This document shows positions 19,552 through 27,684 of a stretch of DNA of 64,000 nt, piece after piece. Every line of letters begins with the position of its first letter. The first letter of the stretch is position 1. The translations under genes and the position numbers were made by a program. Source of the DNA: an uncultured Paracoccaceae bacterium (lineage in GTDB: Bacteria; Pseudomonadota; Alphaproteobacteria; Rhodobacterales; Rhodobacteraceae); the NCBI GenBank assembly GCA_947503935.1, contig CANNFR010000004.1:62001-126000 (forward strand), written 5' to 3'. The notes beneath the pieces were generated by a model. The model worked only from the letters and a program-made list of their open reading frames with translations. It was not told the origin of the DNA and did no database searches.

Positions 19552-20499
19552 TCAGGGCCGCGGCGCGGCGGCGCGGCGCAGGCGGTCATTGATCGCGCGC
19601 CCAAGCCCGGTCTCGGGGATCGGTGACACCGCAATGGGGCGACCTGTCTCATCGAGTTGGCGCAGGTGGTGGAAGAGGTTCGCGGCTGCTTCGACAAGAT
19701 CGCCAGAGGGTGAAAGGTTAAGCGTCGCGTCACCCGCCTCCGGCCCGAAGCCCAAGTGAACCTCACCTTCGGCAGCGTGCCGCGCGTTAAGCCGGACGGC
19801 GGCATTGGGCGCATAATGCGAGGCAAGCTGACCGGGGGAAGACGGCGCATCGGCATTGCCGTCGATCGGCAGAGGGGCACCGATACAGGCCTCCAGCGCC
19901 TCGACGGGCAGGCCCCCTGGGCGCAGCAATTGCGGGGCGCCCACCGCGCTGACGATCGTCGATTCAACGCCAACATCGCAGGCCCCGCCATCGACAACAG
20001 CCGCGATGCGGCCATCCAGACCCTCCAGAACGTGGTCGGGCCGGGTTGGGCTGATGCGGCCCGACGGGTTTGCCGACGGCGCGGCGATGGGGCCACCGAA
20101 GGCCGCCAGAAGGTCTTGCGCCACCGGATGGGCCGGCATACGGAGCGCCACGGTGTCGAGCCCGGCTGTCACCAGGGGCGACAGGCCGCCACCGGGCTGC
20201 AAAGGCAGAACCAGCGTCAAGGGGCCCGGCCAGAACGCGCCCGCCAGACGCTCGGCCACGTCGTTGAAGCGGGCAAGGTCGCGGGCCGCCGCAAGATCGG
20301 CCACGTGCACGATCAGCGGGTTGAAACTGGGCCGCCCTTTGGCCTCAAACACCCTTGCCACAGCGTGATCGTTGCGCGCATCGGCGCCCAGGCCGTAAAC
20401 CGTCTCGGTCGGGAAGGCGACCAGATCGCCGGCCGCCAGCAACGCCGCGGCGCGATCTATTCCTGCTTGATCCTTAGGCAGAAGCTGGGTCTGGGGCAT
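19552..20499 (-). CDS. L-threonylcarbamoyladenylate synthase (Sua5/YrdC type)
   Basis: 315-residue enzyme making threonylcarbamoyl-AMP for the t6A37 modification of ANN-decoding tRNAs. YrdC motifs: FPTETVYGLGADA, KGRPSFNPLIVHV, GPIAAPSANPSGRISPT. The extra C-terminal part of about 110 residues after SSPGQLASHYAP is the Sua5 domain, so this is the long Sua5 form rather than short TsaC. Start at 20499 (MPQTQLL...); the frame is open 34 codons further upstream but that part is not family-like. Convergent with the YqgE-like gene, 19 bases apart. Confidence 0.93.
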   Translation of the reverse strand: MPQTQLLPKDQAGIDRAAALLAAGDLVAFPTETVYGLGADARNDHAVARVFEAKGRPSFNPLIVHVADLAAARDLARFNDVAERLAGAFWPGPLTLVLPLQPGGGLSPLVTAGLDTVALRMPAHPVAQDLLAAFGGPIAAPSANPSGRISPTRPDHVLEGLDGRIAAVVDGGACDVGVESTIVSAVGAPQLLRPGGLPVEALEACIGAPLPIDGNADAPSSPGQLASHYAPNAAVRLNARHAAEGEVHLGFGPEAGDATLNLSPSGDLVEAAANLFHHLRQLDETGRPIAVSPIPETGLGRAINDRLRRAAAPRP

Positions 20500-20613
20500 T
20501 TTGTGACGTGGCGTTTGGCTTGGCTTGGCCGCGCGCATCCTTAACGTTGCGGTTTGAATAGGCCACATACGCCCGGCGCGTGGCGAATCCAAGCGCGCCA
20601 TCTGGAGGAACCG

Positions 20614-22320
20614 ATGCCCTACCGCGCGCCGCTATCCGAATTCAGCTTTCTGTTCGATCATGTCGTCGGCTTCGATCATGTCTCGGCGACCGATCTTTTC
20701 GCCGAGGCCAGCCGGGATGTGACCGATGCGATCCTGGCCGAGGCCGGGCGGCTTTGCGAAGAGGTTCTGGCCCCCCTGCAGCGCCCCGGTGATCTGCACC
20801 CCGCGCGGCTGGAGAACGGTGTCGTACGCACCTCGCCGGGCTATGCCGAAGGCTATCGCGCGATGGCCGAGGGCGGCTGGATGGGCATTGCCGCCAGCCC
20901 CGATTTCGGCGGCATGGGCCTGCCGCAGGCAGTGACGAGTGCGGTAAACGACATGATGTCGGGCGCGTGCCTCTCGCTGCAATTGAATCCGCTGATGACG
21001 CAAGGCCAGATCGAGGCTTTGGAGCATCATGCCAGCGATGAGATCAAGGCGCTTTATATCCCGAAGCTCGCCAGCGGCGAATGGTGCGGCACGATGAACC
21101 TGACCGAACCGCAGGCGGGCTCGGATGTCGGTGCGCTGCGCTCAAAGGCCGAGCCGAAGGGGGATGGCACCTATGCGATCAGCGGCCAGAAGATCTATAT
21201 TTCATGGGCCGATAACGACTTTACCGAAAATGTCTGCCACCTCGTTCTGGCGCGCCTGCCCGATGCGGCGCCGGGGACCAAGGGGATCAGCCTGTTCATG
21301 GTGCCCAAGCGCATTCCCGATGCCGAAGGGAATCCCGGCGTGGCCAACAGCCTGCGGGTGGTCAGCCTTGAGCATAAGCTGGGCCTGCACGGCTCGCCCA
21401 CCGCGGTGATGGAGTATGACGGCGCGACCGGCTGGATCATCGGCGAACCTGGGGCCGGGATGAAGGCGATGTTCACCATGATGAACAACGCGCGTCTGGG
21501 CGTCGGCGTGCAGGGCGTGGGTGTGGCCGAGGCCGCCTATCAGCACGCGCTGGACTACGCCATGGGCCGCAAACAGGGCCGCGCGCCGGGCACCGGCATG
21601 ATCGTAGAGCATGCCGATGTGCGCCGCATGCTGACCACCATGAAGGCCGAGATTTTCGCCGCCCGCGCCATCGCGCTGGCCTGTGCGGTGGCCATCGATA
21701 TGGGCCGCGCCGAGGGCGACGCCGATTGGCAGGCGCGCGCGGCCTTCCTGACGCCGATTGCCAAGGCCTACGGCACCGATACCGGCATCGCCATCGCGTC
21801 GACCGGCATTCAGGTGCATGGCGGCATGGGCTTTGTCGAAGAGACCGGGGCCGCGCAATTCCTGCGCGATGTGCGGGTTACGGCCATCTACGAGGGCACG
21901 AACGGCATTCAGGCAATGGACCTTGTGGGCCGCAAGATGATGGATGGTGGTGAGGTGGCATATCGCCTGCTGGAAGAGATTGAGGCCGGCGCCGAGGCTG
22001 CGCGCGGCACCCTGCCCGAGCTGGCCGAAGATGTGTGGTCGGCCGCAGAAACCCTCCGCGAGGCGACCGAGGCATTGGTCGCCGATGCGCCGGATGACAG
22101 GTTCGCGGGCGCCGTGCCGTATCTGCGCGCCTTCGCGTTGGTCCTGGGCGCGCACTACCATCTGCGCGCGGCGATGGCCGAAGGGGCAAGTGGCCCCCGG
22201 ACGGCTCTGGCCCGGGTTCATATCAAGCGCATCTTGCCTGAATACATCGCCCTCATCGCCTCAACCCGGCAGGGGACGGCAGACCTCTTTGCGCTGTCGC
22301 CCGACGATCTTGCCGCCTGA
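20614..22320 (+). CDS. Acyl-CoA dehydrogenase, DmdC-like
   Basis: 568-residue flavoprotein oxidising an acyl-CoA to the 2-enoyl-CoA. Visible: CGTMNLTEPQAGSDVGALR (FAD-binding), QKIYISWAD, and near the C-terminus TAIYEGTNGIQAMDL, where the Glu is the expected catalytic base. Length and the extra C-terminal domain (after about residue 460) match the approx. 590-residue group that includes methylmercaptopropionyl-CoA dehydrogenase DmdC of marine Roseobacters. A DMSP role is plausible but not shown, because no dmdA, B or D is adjacent. Start at 20614 with SD TGGAGGA. The stop overlaps the next ATG (TGATG). Confidence 0.88.
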   Translation: MPYRAPLSEFSFLFDHVVGFDHVSATDLFAEASRDVTDAILAEAGRLCEEVLAPLQRPGDLHPARLENGVVRTSPGYAEGYRAMAEGGWMGIAASPDFGGMGLPQAVTSAVNDMMSGACLSLQLNPLMTQGQIEALEHHASDEIKALYIPKLASGEWCGTMNLTEPQAGSDVGALRSKAEPKGDGTYAISGQKIYISWADNDFTENVCHLVLARLPDAAPGTKGISLFMVPKRIPDAEGNPGVANSLRVVSLEHKLGLHGSPTAVMEYDGATGWIIGEPGAGMKAMFTMMNNARLGVGVQGVGVAEAAYQHALDYAMGRKQGRAPGTGMIVEHADVRRMLTTMKAEIFAARAIALACAVAIDMGRAEGDADWQARAAFLTPIAKAYGTDTGIAIASTGIQVHGGMGFVEETGAAQFLRDVRVTAIYEGTNGIQAMDLVGRKMMDGGEVAYRLLEEIEAGAEAARGTLPELAEDVWSAAETLREATEALVADAPDDRFAGAVPYLRAFALVLGAHYHLRAAMAEGASGPRTALARVHIKRILPEYIALIASTRQGTADLFALSPDDLAA

Positions 22321-23375
22321 TGGACGGTGCCGACCGGCAGATCCGCTATCCATTTGAACACCCCCCCGCCGAGGGGGAGGCCATCGAAGTCGCGGACGGC
22401 ATCCTATGGATGCGCCTGCCGCTGCCAATGGCGCTCGATCACGTCAACGTCTACGCGCTGGACGACGGCGATGCCTGGACGCTTGTCGATAGCGGCTTTG
22501 ACAGCCGTCGTACCAAGGCGATTTGGCAGAGCCTGCTGGACGGCCCCCTGGCCGGCAAGCCTGTGGCGCGCGTCATCGCAACCCATCACCACCCCGATCA
22601 TATCGGTCTGGCCGGGTGGTTCCAGACAGACCACGGCGCAGAGCTGCTGACAACGCGCACGGCGTGGCTTTTTGCGCGCATGCTGACGCTGGATGAGCAG
22701 GACCGCCCGACACCCGAAGCCCTGGCTTTTTGGCGATCGGCAGGTATGGCGTCCGACATCTATGCAAAGCGCGCGGACGAGCGGCCTTTCAACTTCGCCG
22801 ATATCGTGGCGCCTCTGCCGGTGGGGTTCACCCGGCTTGACGAAGGGGGTGTGCTGCAAGCGGCAGGCCGGACATGGGACATCCGCCTCGGTCACGGCCA
22901 TGCTCCCGACCACCTGACATTCTGGAGCCGCGAGGACGCCCTGGTCATTGGTGGCGATCAACTCCTGCCCTCGATCTCGCCCAATCTGGGGGTCTATCCC
23001 ACCGAACCCATGGCCGACCCGCTGGCCGATTGGCTGGAAAGCTGCGCACGCCTTGCGCCCTTCGCGACCCCCGATCAGTTGGTTCTGCCGGGCCACAAAC
23101 TGCCCTTCACCGGTCTGCCCACAAGGCTGGACCAGCTGGCCGAGAATCACCATGGCGCGCTGTCCCGCCTGCTGGATCATCTGGCCCAGCCGCGCAAGGC
23201 CGCCGATTGCTTTCCGCCACTCTTTAAACGCGAGATCAATGAAGCGGCCTACGGTCTGGCGCTGGTCGAGGCGATCGCCCATCTCAACCATCTTCTGATC
23301 CGGGGTGACGCGACCCGCGAGATGGGCGAAGATGGCGCATGGCGTTGGCAGCGGAGGCAACATGGCGACCAGTGA
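22320..23375 (+). CDS. MBL-fold metallo-hydrolase
   Basis: 351-residue metallo-beta-lactamase-fold hydrolase. The zinc motif ATHHHPDHIGL (HxHxDH type), then LGHGHAPDHL, IGGDQLL and LPGHKLPF give all expected metal ligands. A C-terminal helical extension of about 100 residues resembles the LACTB2-like group. TGATG overlap with the acyl-CoA dehydrogenase gene makes it part of the same unit. A thioesterase or similar hydrolase acting on the dehydrogenase product is a reasonable guess, not evidence. It overlaps the next gene by 14 bases. Confidence 0.88.
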   Translation: MDGADRQIRYPFEHPPAEGEAIEVADGILWMRLPLPMALDHVNVYALDDGDAWTLVDSGFDSRRTKAIWQSLLDGPLAGKPVARVIATHHHPDHIGLAGWFQTDHGAELLTTRTAWLFARMLTLDEQDRPTPEALAFWRSAGMASDIYAKRADERPFNFADIVAPLPVGFTRLDEGGVLQAAGRTWDIRLGHGHAPDHLTFWSREDALVIGGDQLLPSISPNLGVYPTEPMADPLADWLESCARLAPFATPDQLVLPGHKLPFTGLPTRLDQLAENHHGALSRLLDHLAQPRKAADCFPPLFKREINEAAYGLALVEAIAHLNHLLIRGDATREMGEDGAWRWQRRQHGDQ

Positions 23376-23826
23376 TATCAAGACGACGGCCGAATTGTTC
23401 GAAGGCGATGCGCTGCCTTTGGCCCATGTCGTGCATTCCGACCCCAAGGCACCGAAAACGGCCGAACAGAAACCTTTGCCCGCAAATGTCGCAAAAAAAC
23501 CGGTCGACAGCAAAAGCCCCGCCGAATGGGCCTATGAGCGGCTGATCCTCTTCATCCAGAATTTCGAAGAGCAGTTGGACGAGGAGCACGAGGTCGCCAT
23601 CGGGTCTACCGGCGGCGATGCCGGTGTGCTCAGGATCGAAGGCCTTGGATACTTCGCGCCGGATATCGTGACTTTCTATGGCACCGATGAAGGTGGCCTG
23701 CGCACCCAGTTGATCCAACATGTCAGCCAGCTGAACGTGATGCTGCGCGCCTTGCCGAAGGCGCCGACCCAAGCCGAACCGACACGGATCGGCTTTCGCC
23801 TGGCCGCGGATCTGGACGAGGAATAG
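23362..23826 (+). CDS. DUF6173 family protein
   Basis: 154-residue cytosolic protein. The core SPAEWAYERLILFIQNFE, EEHEVAI and LIQHVSQLNVML fits the DUF6173 family, small proteins recurrent in Rhodobacteraceae with no known activity. The first 50 residues are polar and Lys/Pro-rich, likely disordered. The start at 23362 has SD GGAGG and lies inside the end of the metallo-hydrolase gene, so it is probably co-translated. No catalytic motif or membrane segment. Confidence 0.78.
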   Translation: MATSDIKTTAELFEGDALPLAHVVHSDPKAPKTAEQKPLPANVAKKPVDSKSPAEWAYERLILFIQNFEEQLDEEHEVAIGSTGGDAGVLRIEGLGYFAPDIVTFYGTDEGGLRTQLIQHVSQLNVMLRALPKAPTQAEPTRIGFRLAADLDEE

Positions 23827-23927
23827 CGGCTTTGTGCCGCGCGGCCTGATCTTTCGTGACAGCGTCGCGTGAATCGTCTATTTCAACGTCAAACAGGCCT
23901 ATGCCAGACAAGTTTGGGAACCAGAAG

Positions 23928-24062
23928 ATGTCAGACTACAAACCCGGTGAGATGGATATCCGCGATCATGAGAAAACCTTTGAAGGGTTCGTGCGCTGGT
24001 CGACCCGCATTGCGATTTTCAGCATCGGCGTGTTGATTTTCCTGGCGATCTTCAACTCCTGA
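23928..24062 (+). CDS. aa3-type cytochrome c oxidase subunit IV
   Basis: 44-residue single-span membrane protein: polar N-terminus (MSDYKPGEMDIRDHEKTF), then one hydrophobic helix (about residues 25-43, WSTRIAIFSIGVLIFLAIF). This is the short alphaproteobacterial subunit IV that stabilises the aa3 cytochrome oxidase. The start at 23928 is chosen because the family begins near MSDYKPG; an in-frame ATG at 23901 would add nine residues. No other oxidase genes are in the window, so it is an isolated subunit gene. Confidence 0.88.
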   Translation: MSDYKPGEMDIRDHEKTFEGFVRWSTRIAIFSIGVLIFLAIFNS

Positions 24063-24092
24063 TTTCCCACTCAAAGCATCATCGGATACTTC

Positions 24093-24710
24093 ATGCGTTT
24101 CATTTACGTTATTTTCGCCGCTCTGGCGCTTGCCGGCTGCGGAACCACGGCTGAACCAATCTGGGCGCCAGAGGCCGAGGTTCAGCGCGCGATCTACACC
24201 CATGACGGGCCGCCGAAGGTCACGCTCTATACCGTCATCAACAATGGCTCCGAAGAAGGCGGGCACACGGCTGTTATGGTCAATGGCGCACAGCGGATCA
24301 TGTGGGATCCCGCTGGCACTTGGTGGAACCCCCGCTCGCCCGAGCGCAATGACGTCCATTACGGTCTGACCCCGCGGATGGAAGACATCTATGTCGACTA
24401 CCACGCGCGCGAAACCTGGCGTGTCGTCATCCAGGAAGTGCAGGTCAGCCGCGCCACGGCCGATGGTTTGATTGCTGCCTTCCAGGCCCGCGGAGCTGTG
24501 CCGAAGGCACAATGCTCAACCTCGACCACCACGATATTGCGCCAATTCCCTGAGTTTTCCAGCATCCGCACCACCTGGTTTCCGAAGGCAGTGATGCGCC
24601 AGTTCGACGCCTTGCCCGGCGTGCGCAAGACCATCGTTTACGATGACGATGACGATAACAACCAGCCGCTTCTGCGCCAGCAGATCGCGGCGGGTCAGGA
24701 CGCGCTCTAG
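24093..24710 (+). CDS. Predicted lipoprotein with a His/Cys arrangement
   Basis: 205-residue lipoprotein: signal peptide with lipobox LALAGC (lipidated Cys16), then GGHTAVMVNGAQRIMWDPAG and, about 80 residues later, KAQCSTSTTTILR, followed by GVRKT and a run of Asp. His58 in the first block and Cys141 in the second are placed as in permuted NlpC/P60 or LRAT-like papain folds, where His comes before the nucleophile Cys. I do not recognise the family, so the enzyme idea is inference. Probably periplasmic face of the inner or outer membrane. It follows the oxidase subunit IV gene by 30 bases. Confidence 0.7.
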   Translation: MRFIYVIFAALALAGCGTTAEPIWAPEAEVQRAIYTHDGPPKVTLYTVINNGSEEGGHTAVMVNGAQRIMWDPAGTWWNPRSPERNDVHYGLTPRMEDIYVDYHARETWRVVIQEVQVSRATADGLIAAFQARGAVPKAQCSTSTTTILRQFPEFSSIRTTWFPKAVMRQFDALPGVRKTIVYDDDDDNNQPLLRQQIAAGQDAL

Positions 24711-24761
24711 AGCTTTTCCGGTACAGTCTAATACGACCTATCGCCGAAAGCCCGAAGCGAT

Positions 24762-25094
24762 CTAACCGCCCAATGCCCAAAGCATGAGGTAAAGCGTCCC
24801 GCCGCCTGCAAGAATGGCGACAAAGACGCTGCGGGTGAGGATGCCTGCGGCAATGGTCGCCCCCGCGGCCAACAATCTGGCCAGGTCAGGCGCGCCACCC
24901 GTGGCATCTGGAAACAATACCAGAGGTGTGACAAGGGCGGGCATCACCGCCACCGGCGTATAGCGCAGATGCCGCAACACCCATTCGGGCAAGGCCCTGT
25001 CGCCGATGAGGCCCAGGAAGGAAAACCGGATCACGTAGGTGCCGACGGCAAGCGCCGCGATCACGATCCATGTCGTCATAGGGTCCAGCATCAC
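24762..25094 (-). CDS. azlD: AzlD family branched-chain amino-acid exporter, small subunit
   Basis: 110-residue membrane protein with about four helices. The TYVIRFSFLGLIGDRALPEW start and RYTPVAVMPALVTPL block are typical of AzlD/BrnE small subunits. Works with AzlC/BrnF to export branched-chain amino acids or related compounds. The ATG overlaps the azlC stop (ATGA), so the two are coupled, second in the pair. Confidence 0.92.
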   Translation of the reverse strand: MMLDPMTTWIVIAALAVGTYVIRFSFLGLIGDRALPEWVLRHLRYTPVAVMPALVTPLVLFPDATGGAPDLARLLAAGATIAAGILTRSVFVAILAGGGTLYLMLWALGG

Positions 25095-25789
25095 CGCGGC
25101 CGCCGCTCAATCTCGGCGCCGACCATCATGGCCAGCGTCGCGGCAACAAGCAGGCCGCTATTGTAGGGCATCCAGGCAAAAGCCAGTGCCGCCACGATCG
25201 AAACCGCGGCCGCGGATACATGCGCAAAGGTCTTCAGCATCGGCGCGATCAATGCGAGAAACGTGATCGGCACGGCGAAATCCAGGGCGTATTCCGGCGG
25301 AATGCCCTGCCCCAGCAAAGCCCCTGCCAACGTTGCCCCATACCAGACCGGCACCACAGGCGCGGCCGACCCGAAGAAGAAGGCAACCTTCTCGGGCAAG
25401 GTCATCTGCGGTTTGCGCTCATATTCCGCCAGCGAGGCGGCGAAGGTCTGATCAACCATCAGATAAGCGGCGAGCGCGCGCACCCGCAGTGACGCCGCCC
25501 CAAGATGGGGCGTGATGGCGGCCGAATACATCGCTGTGCGCAGATTCACCGCCAGAGCCGTCAGAATGACGATCAGCGTCGGGGCCTGATCCAGCATCAG
25601 CTGAAGCGCGGTGAATTGCGCGGCCCCGGCGATAACCAGCACACTGAAGCTCATCACGGCCAAAAGATCGAGGCCCGCTTCACTGGCCACCACCCCGAAG
25701 AGCAGGCCAAACGGCCCAACGACGATGACAAAGGGCAAGGCCCCGTAAGCCCCGCGCCAGAATGCTGATTTTGCAGATCCGGTTTCCAT
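25091..25789 (-). CDS. azlC: AzlC family branched-chain amino-acid exporter, large subunit
   Basis: 232-residue membrane protein (six to eight helices) with AYGALPFVIVVGPFGLLFGV at the N-terminus and AYLMVDQTFA in the middle, the AzlC family marks. Forms the exporter with AzlD. The ATG at 25789 gives a usual N-terminus; a GTG at 25828 in frame would add 13 residues and has a weak AGG upstream, so the start is not settled. First gene of the azlCD pair, reading away from the minus-strand membrane protein gene upstream. Confidence 0.9.
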   Translation of the reverse strand: METGSAKSAFWRGAYGALPFVIVVGPFGLLFGVVASEAGLDLLAVMSFSVLVIAGAAQFTALQLMLDQAPTLIVILTALAVNLRTAMYSAAITPHLGAASLRVRALAAYLMVDQTFAASLAEYERKPQMTLPEKVAFFFGSAAPVVPVWYGATLAGALLGQGIPPEYALDFAVPITFLALIAPMLKTFAHVSAAAVSIVAALAFAWMPYNSGLLVAATLAMMVGAEIERRPR

Positions 25790-25947
25790 TTGTCCGCGAT
25801 AGGTGCCTGCAGGCAAAGATGCAATCACCTGCCTGGCCTCTTCCCCGTCAACCCATGCGACGATGCCGCAAAGCGCGGGCCCGATAGCGTAACTGACAGG
25901 ACAGCGCGCGCGGTTGGCCGAGTCGGGCCTGCACCCTCAAAACCCAA

Positions 25948-26958
25948 TCAGTCAAACGTCCCCGCAACGCGGCCCAGCAGCATAAAGGCCCGCGCCGTGC
26001 GGGTTTCGGTCAGGTCGGCGATCTCCTGATCGGTGGCAATCGGCGTGAACGCCGCCAGCGTCTTGTCGAAATGGCGCAGGAAATGATGGACCGCATCGCG
26101 GAAGATGACATCTTCCCGCATCCGCGCCGAGGTCAGCGCAAGCGACGCGCGGTCGCGCACGCCGCCGATCGCCGCCACTGTCGGCCCACGCTCGCCTTCC
26201 GCAAAGCGCCGCCAGATTTCAGGGCGGGCGCGGTCGGGCTTGAAGTCGTCCATATAGATGCCGTCCTGGCTCAGCAGGGTCAGCACGTCCTGACTGGCGC
26301 GGACCAGCTTTGCCGCATCATGATCTTCCAGCGCGCGGCGGAGCGCGCGGAAGCCTTCCTTGTCATGCTCATCATCTGGAAAATTCATCGCCCGGATGAA
26401 TTCCTCGGGCGTCAGCGGGTTGCGAGCGTCCTCTGGCACCTCTTCGAGTTCCAGCCGCGACTGAGGATCGGACGGCGCGGCCTTCATGGATGTCTGGGGG
26501 CGAGTGGTGATTGTCGGGCGGTCATTCTCATCATTTGTTCCATGCGACACGATGGCGGCCACGGCGGCATCCTCGGTCACCTTCTCCGCCGCACTGCGGG
26601 GCGATTTCACGGCCCCGCCAGCCGCCTGGCTCTGCGTGACATAGGCATGGCGCAGCGCATCGATGGCCGCCTGCAGCCGCGCGGCATCCTCGCGCCAGAT
26701 CCGCGTTGCGCGGGCCGCCATTGCCGCCACCCAAATCAATCCGATGGGCAGAAAAACCGCCAAAAGCGTGACCAGCCAGTCCAAACGGCCGCCACCCTCA
26801 GCCGCGTCATCGCCCCGCAGAAAGAAGACACCCATCACCACAAGCCACACCAGCGACAGGCCCGCGGCGATTCCCTCGGTCGCAGTAAAGCGTTCGGGCG
26901 CATCGCGGCGCCCGAAGACGCCCAGATCGATCCCGGTGTCGTCCTTGCCTTTGGTCAT
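25948..26958 (-). CDS. Membrane protein of unknown function
   Basis: 336-residue protein with two N-terminal hydrophobic helices (about residues 28-48 and 60-83) followed by a long polar region. Residues 95-190 look low complexity and partly disordered. A helical C-terminal domain contains NPLTPEEFIRAMNFPDDEHD and LTLLSQDGIYMDDF. I do not recognise a named domain. It lies 20 bases downstream of greA on the same strand, so it could be its second cistron. No catalytic motif; a scaffold or regulator role cannot be judged. Confidence 0.72.
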   Translation of the reverse strand: MTKGKDDTGIDLGVFGRRDAPERFTATEGIAAGLSLVWLVVMGVFFLRGDDAAEGGGRLDWLVTLLAVFLPIGLIWVAAMAARATRIWREDAARLQAAIDALRHAYVTQSQAAGGAVKSPRSAAEKVTEDAAVAAIVSHGTNDENDRPTITTRPQTSMKAAPSDPQSRLELEEVPEDARNPLTPEEFIRAMNFPDDEHDKEGFRALRRALEDHDAAKLVRASQDVLTLLSQDGIYMDDFKPDRARPEIWRRFAEGERGPTVAAIGGVRDRASLALTSARMREDVIFRDAVHHFLRHFDKTLAAFTPIATDQEIADLTETRTARAFMLLGRVAGTFD

Positions 26959-26978
26959 GGCCTCACGCCCAGCGGATT

Positions 26979-27449
26979 TCAGATGTATCGGATGCTGACG
27001 ACTTCATAGCTCCGCTCGCCCCCCGGCGTGCGAACCTCGACGCTGTCGCCTTCATCCTTGCCGATCAGGGCACGCGCCAAGGGCGATTTGATGTTGAGAA
27101 GGCCGTTTTCGATATCCGCCTCAGCCTCGCCCACGATCTGGTAGGTGCGCTCTTCCTCGGTGTCCTCATCGACCAGCGTCACCGTCGCACCGAACTTGAT
27201 CGTGCCCGACAGCTTCGCCGGGTCAATCACATCGGCCCGGCCCAGCAGCCCCTCGATCTCCTTGATCCGGCCCTCGATGAAACTCTGCTTCTCGCGGGCG
27301 GCATGATATTCGGCGTTTTCCGACAGATCGCCATGCTCGCGCGCTTCGGCAATCGCCTTGATCACGGCCGGGCGTTCGGCCGATTTCAAGGTCTTCAATT
27401 CACTGTCGAGGGCGGCATGACCCGCCCGTGTCATCGGTATCTTTTCCAT
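26979..27449 (-). CDS. greA: Transcription elongation factor GreA
   Basis: 156-residue cleavage factor that rescues backtracked RNA polymerase. N-terminal coiled coil with the conserved acidic tip [13 protein letters not shown] (Asp and Glu that stimulate transcript cleavage) and C-terminal FKBP-like domain ending [18 protein letters not shown]. Start at 27449 ([14 protein letters not shown]), SD TGGGGGA. A longer upstream frame adds 57 codons with no conserved pattern. Confidence 0.96.
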   Translation of the reverse strand: MEKIPMTRAGHAALDSELKTLKSAERPAVIKAIAEAREHGDLSENAEYHAAREKQSFIEGRIKEIEGLLGRADVIDPAKLSGTIKFGATVTLVDEDTEEERTYQIVGEAEADIENGLLNIKSPLARALIGKDEGDSVEVRTPGGERSYEVVSIRYI

Positions 27450-27586
27450 TGTCCCCCACCAGATCAGGGTCTCTGCGCCCATGTTCAGGCCGTGTGGTTT
27501 CTTTGCACCTGACCTGAGGATGCCACCATTTGCAAGGGGGCGCCCCGCAGCTTTTCTTGTCAGACCGGGCGCTTTTCCGCCCTCCG

Positions 27587-27603
27587 TGTGATGTTGCGTC
27601 ACA
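27587..27603. promoter_or_regulatory. TGTGA-N7-TCACA inverted repeat between greA and ETF-QO gene
   Basis: A perfect 5-bp inverted repeat spaced by seven bases, similar to but one base longer than a CRP-type site. It lies about 80 bases before the ETF-QO start and 140 before greA. Candidate operator only. Confidence 0.2.
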
Positions 27604-27684
27604 ATTGCCCTTGGGCGCAAGCCGGGCTAACCATCGCCTTGAAGAACGCGGACAATGTCCGGCGCAAGAAAAAGGGGATGGCAC

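Noticed and set aside
24711-24761. Possible terminator or repeat between the lipoprotein gene and azlD.
   Set aside because: Only short, imperfect pairing could be found.
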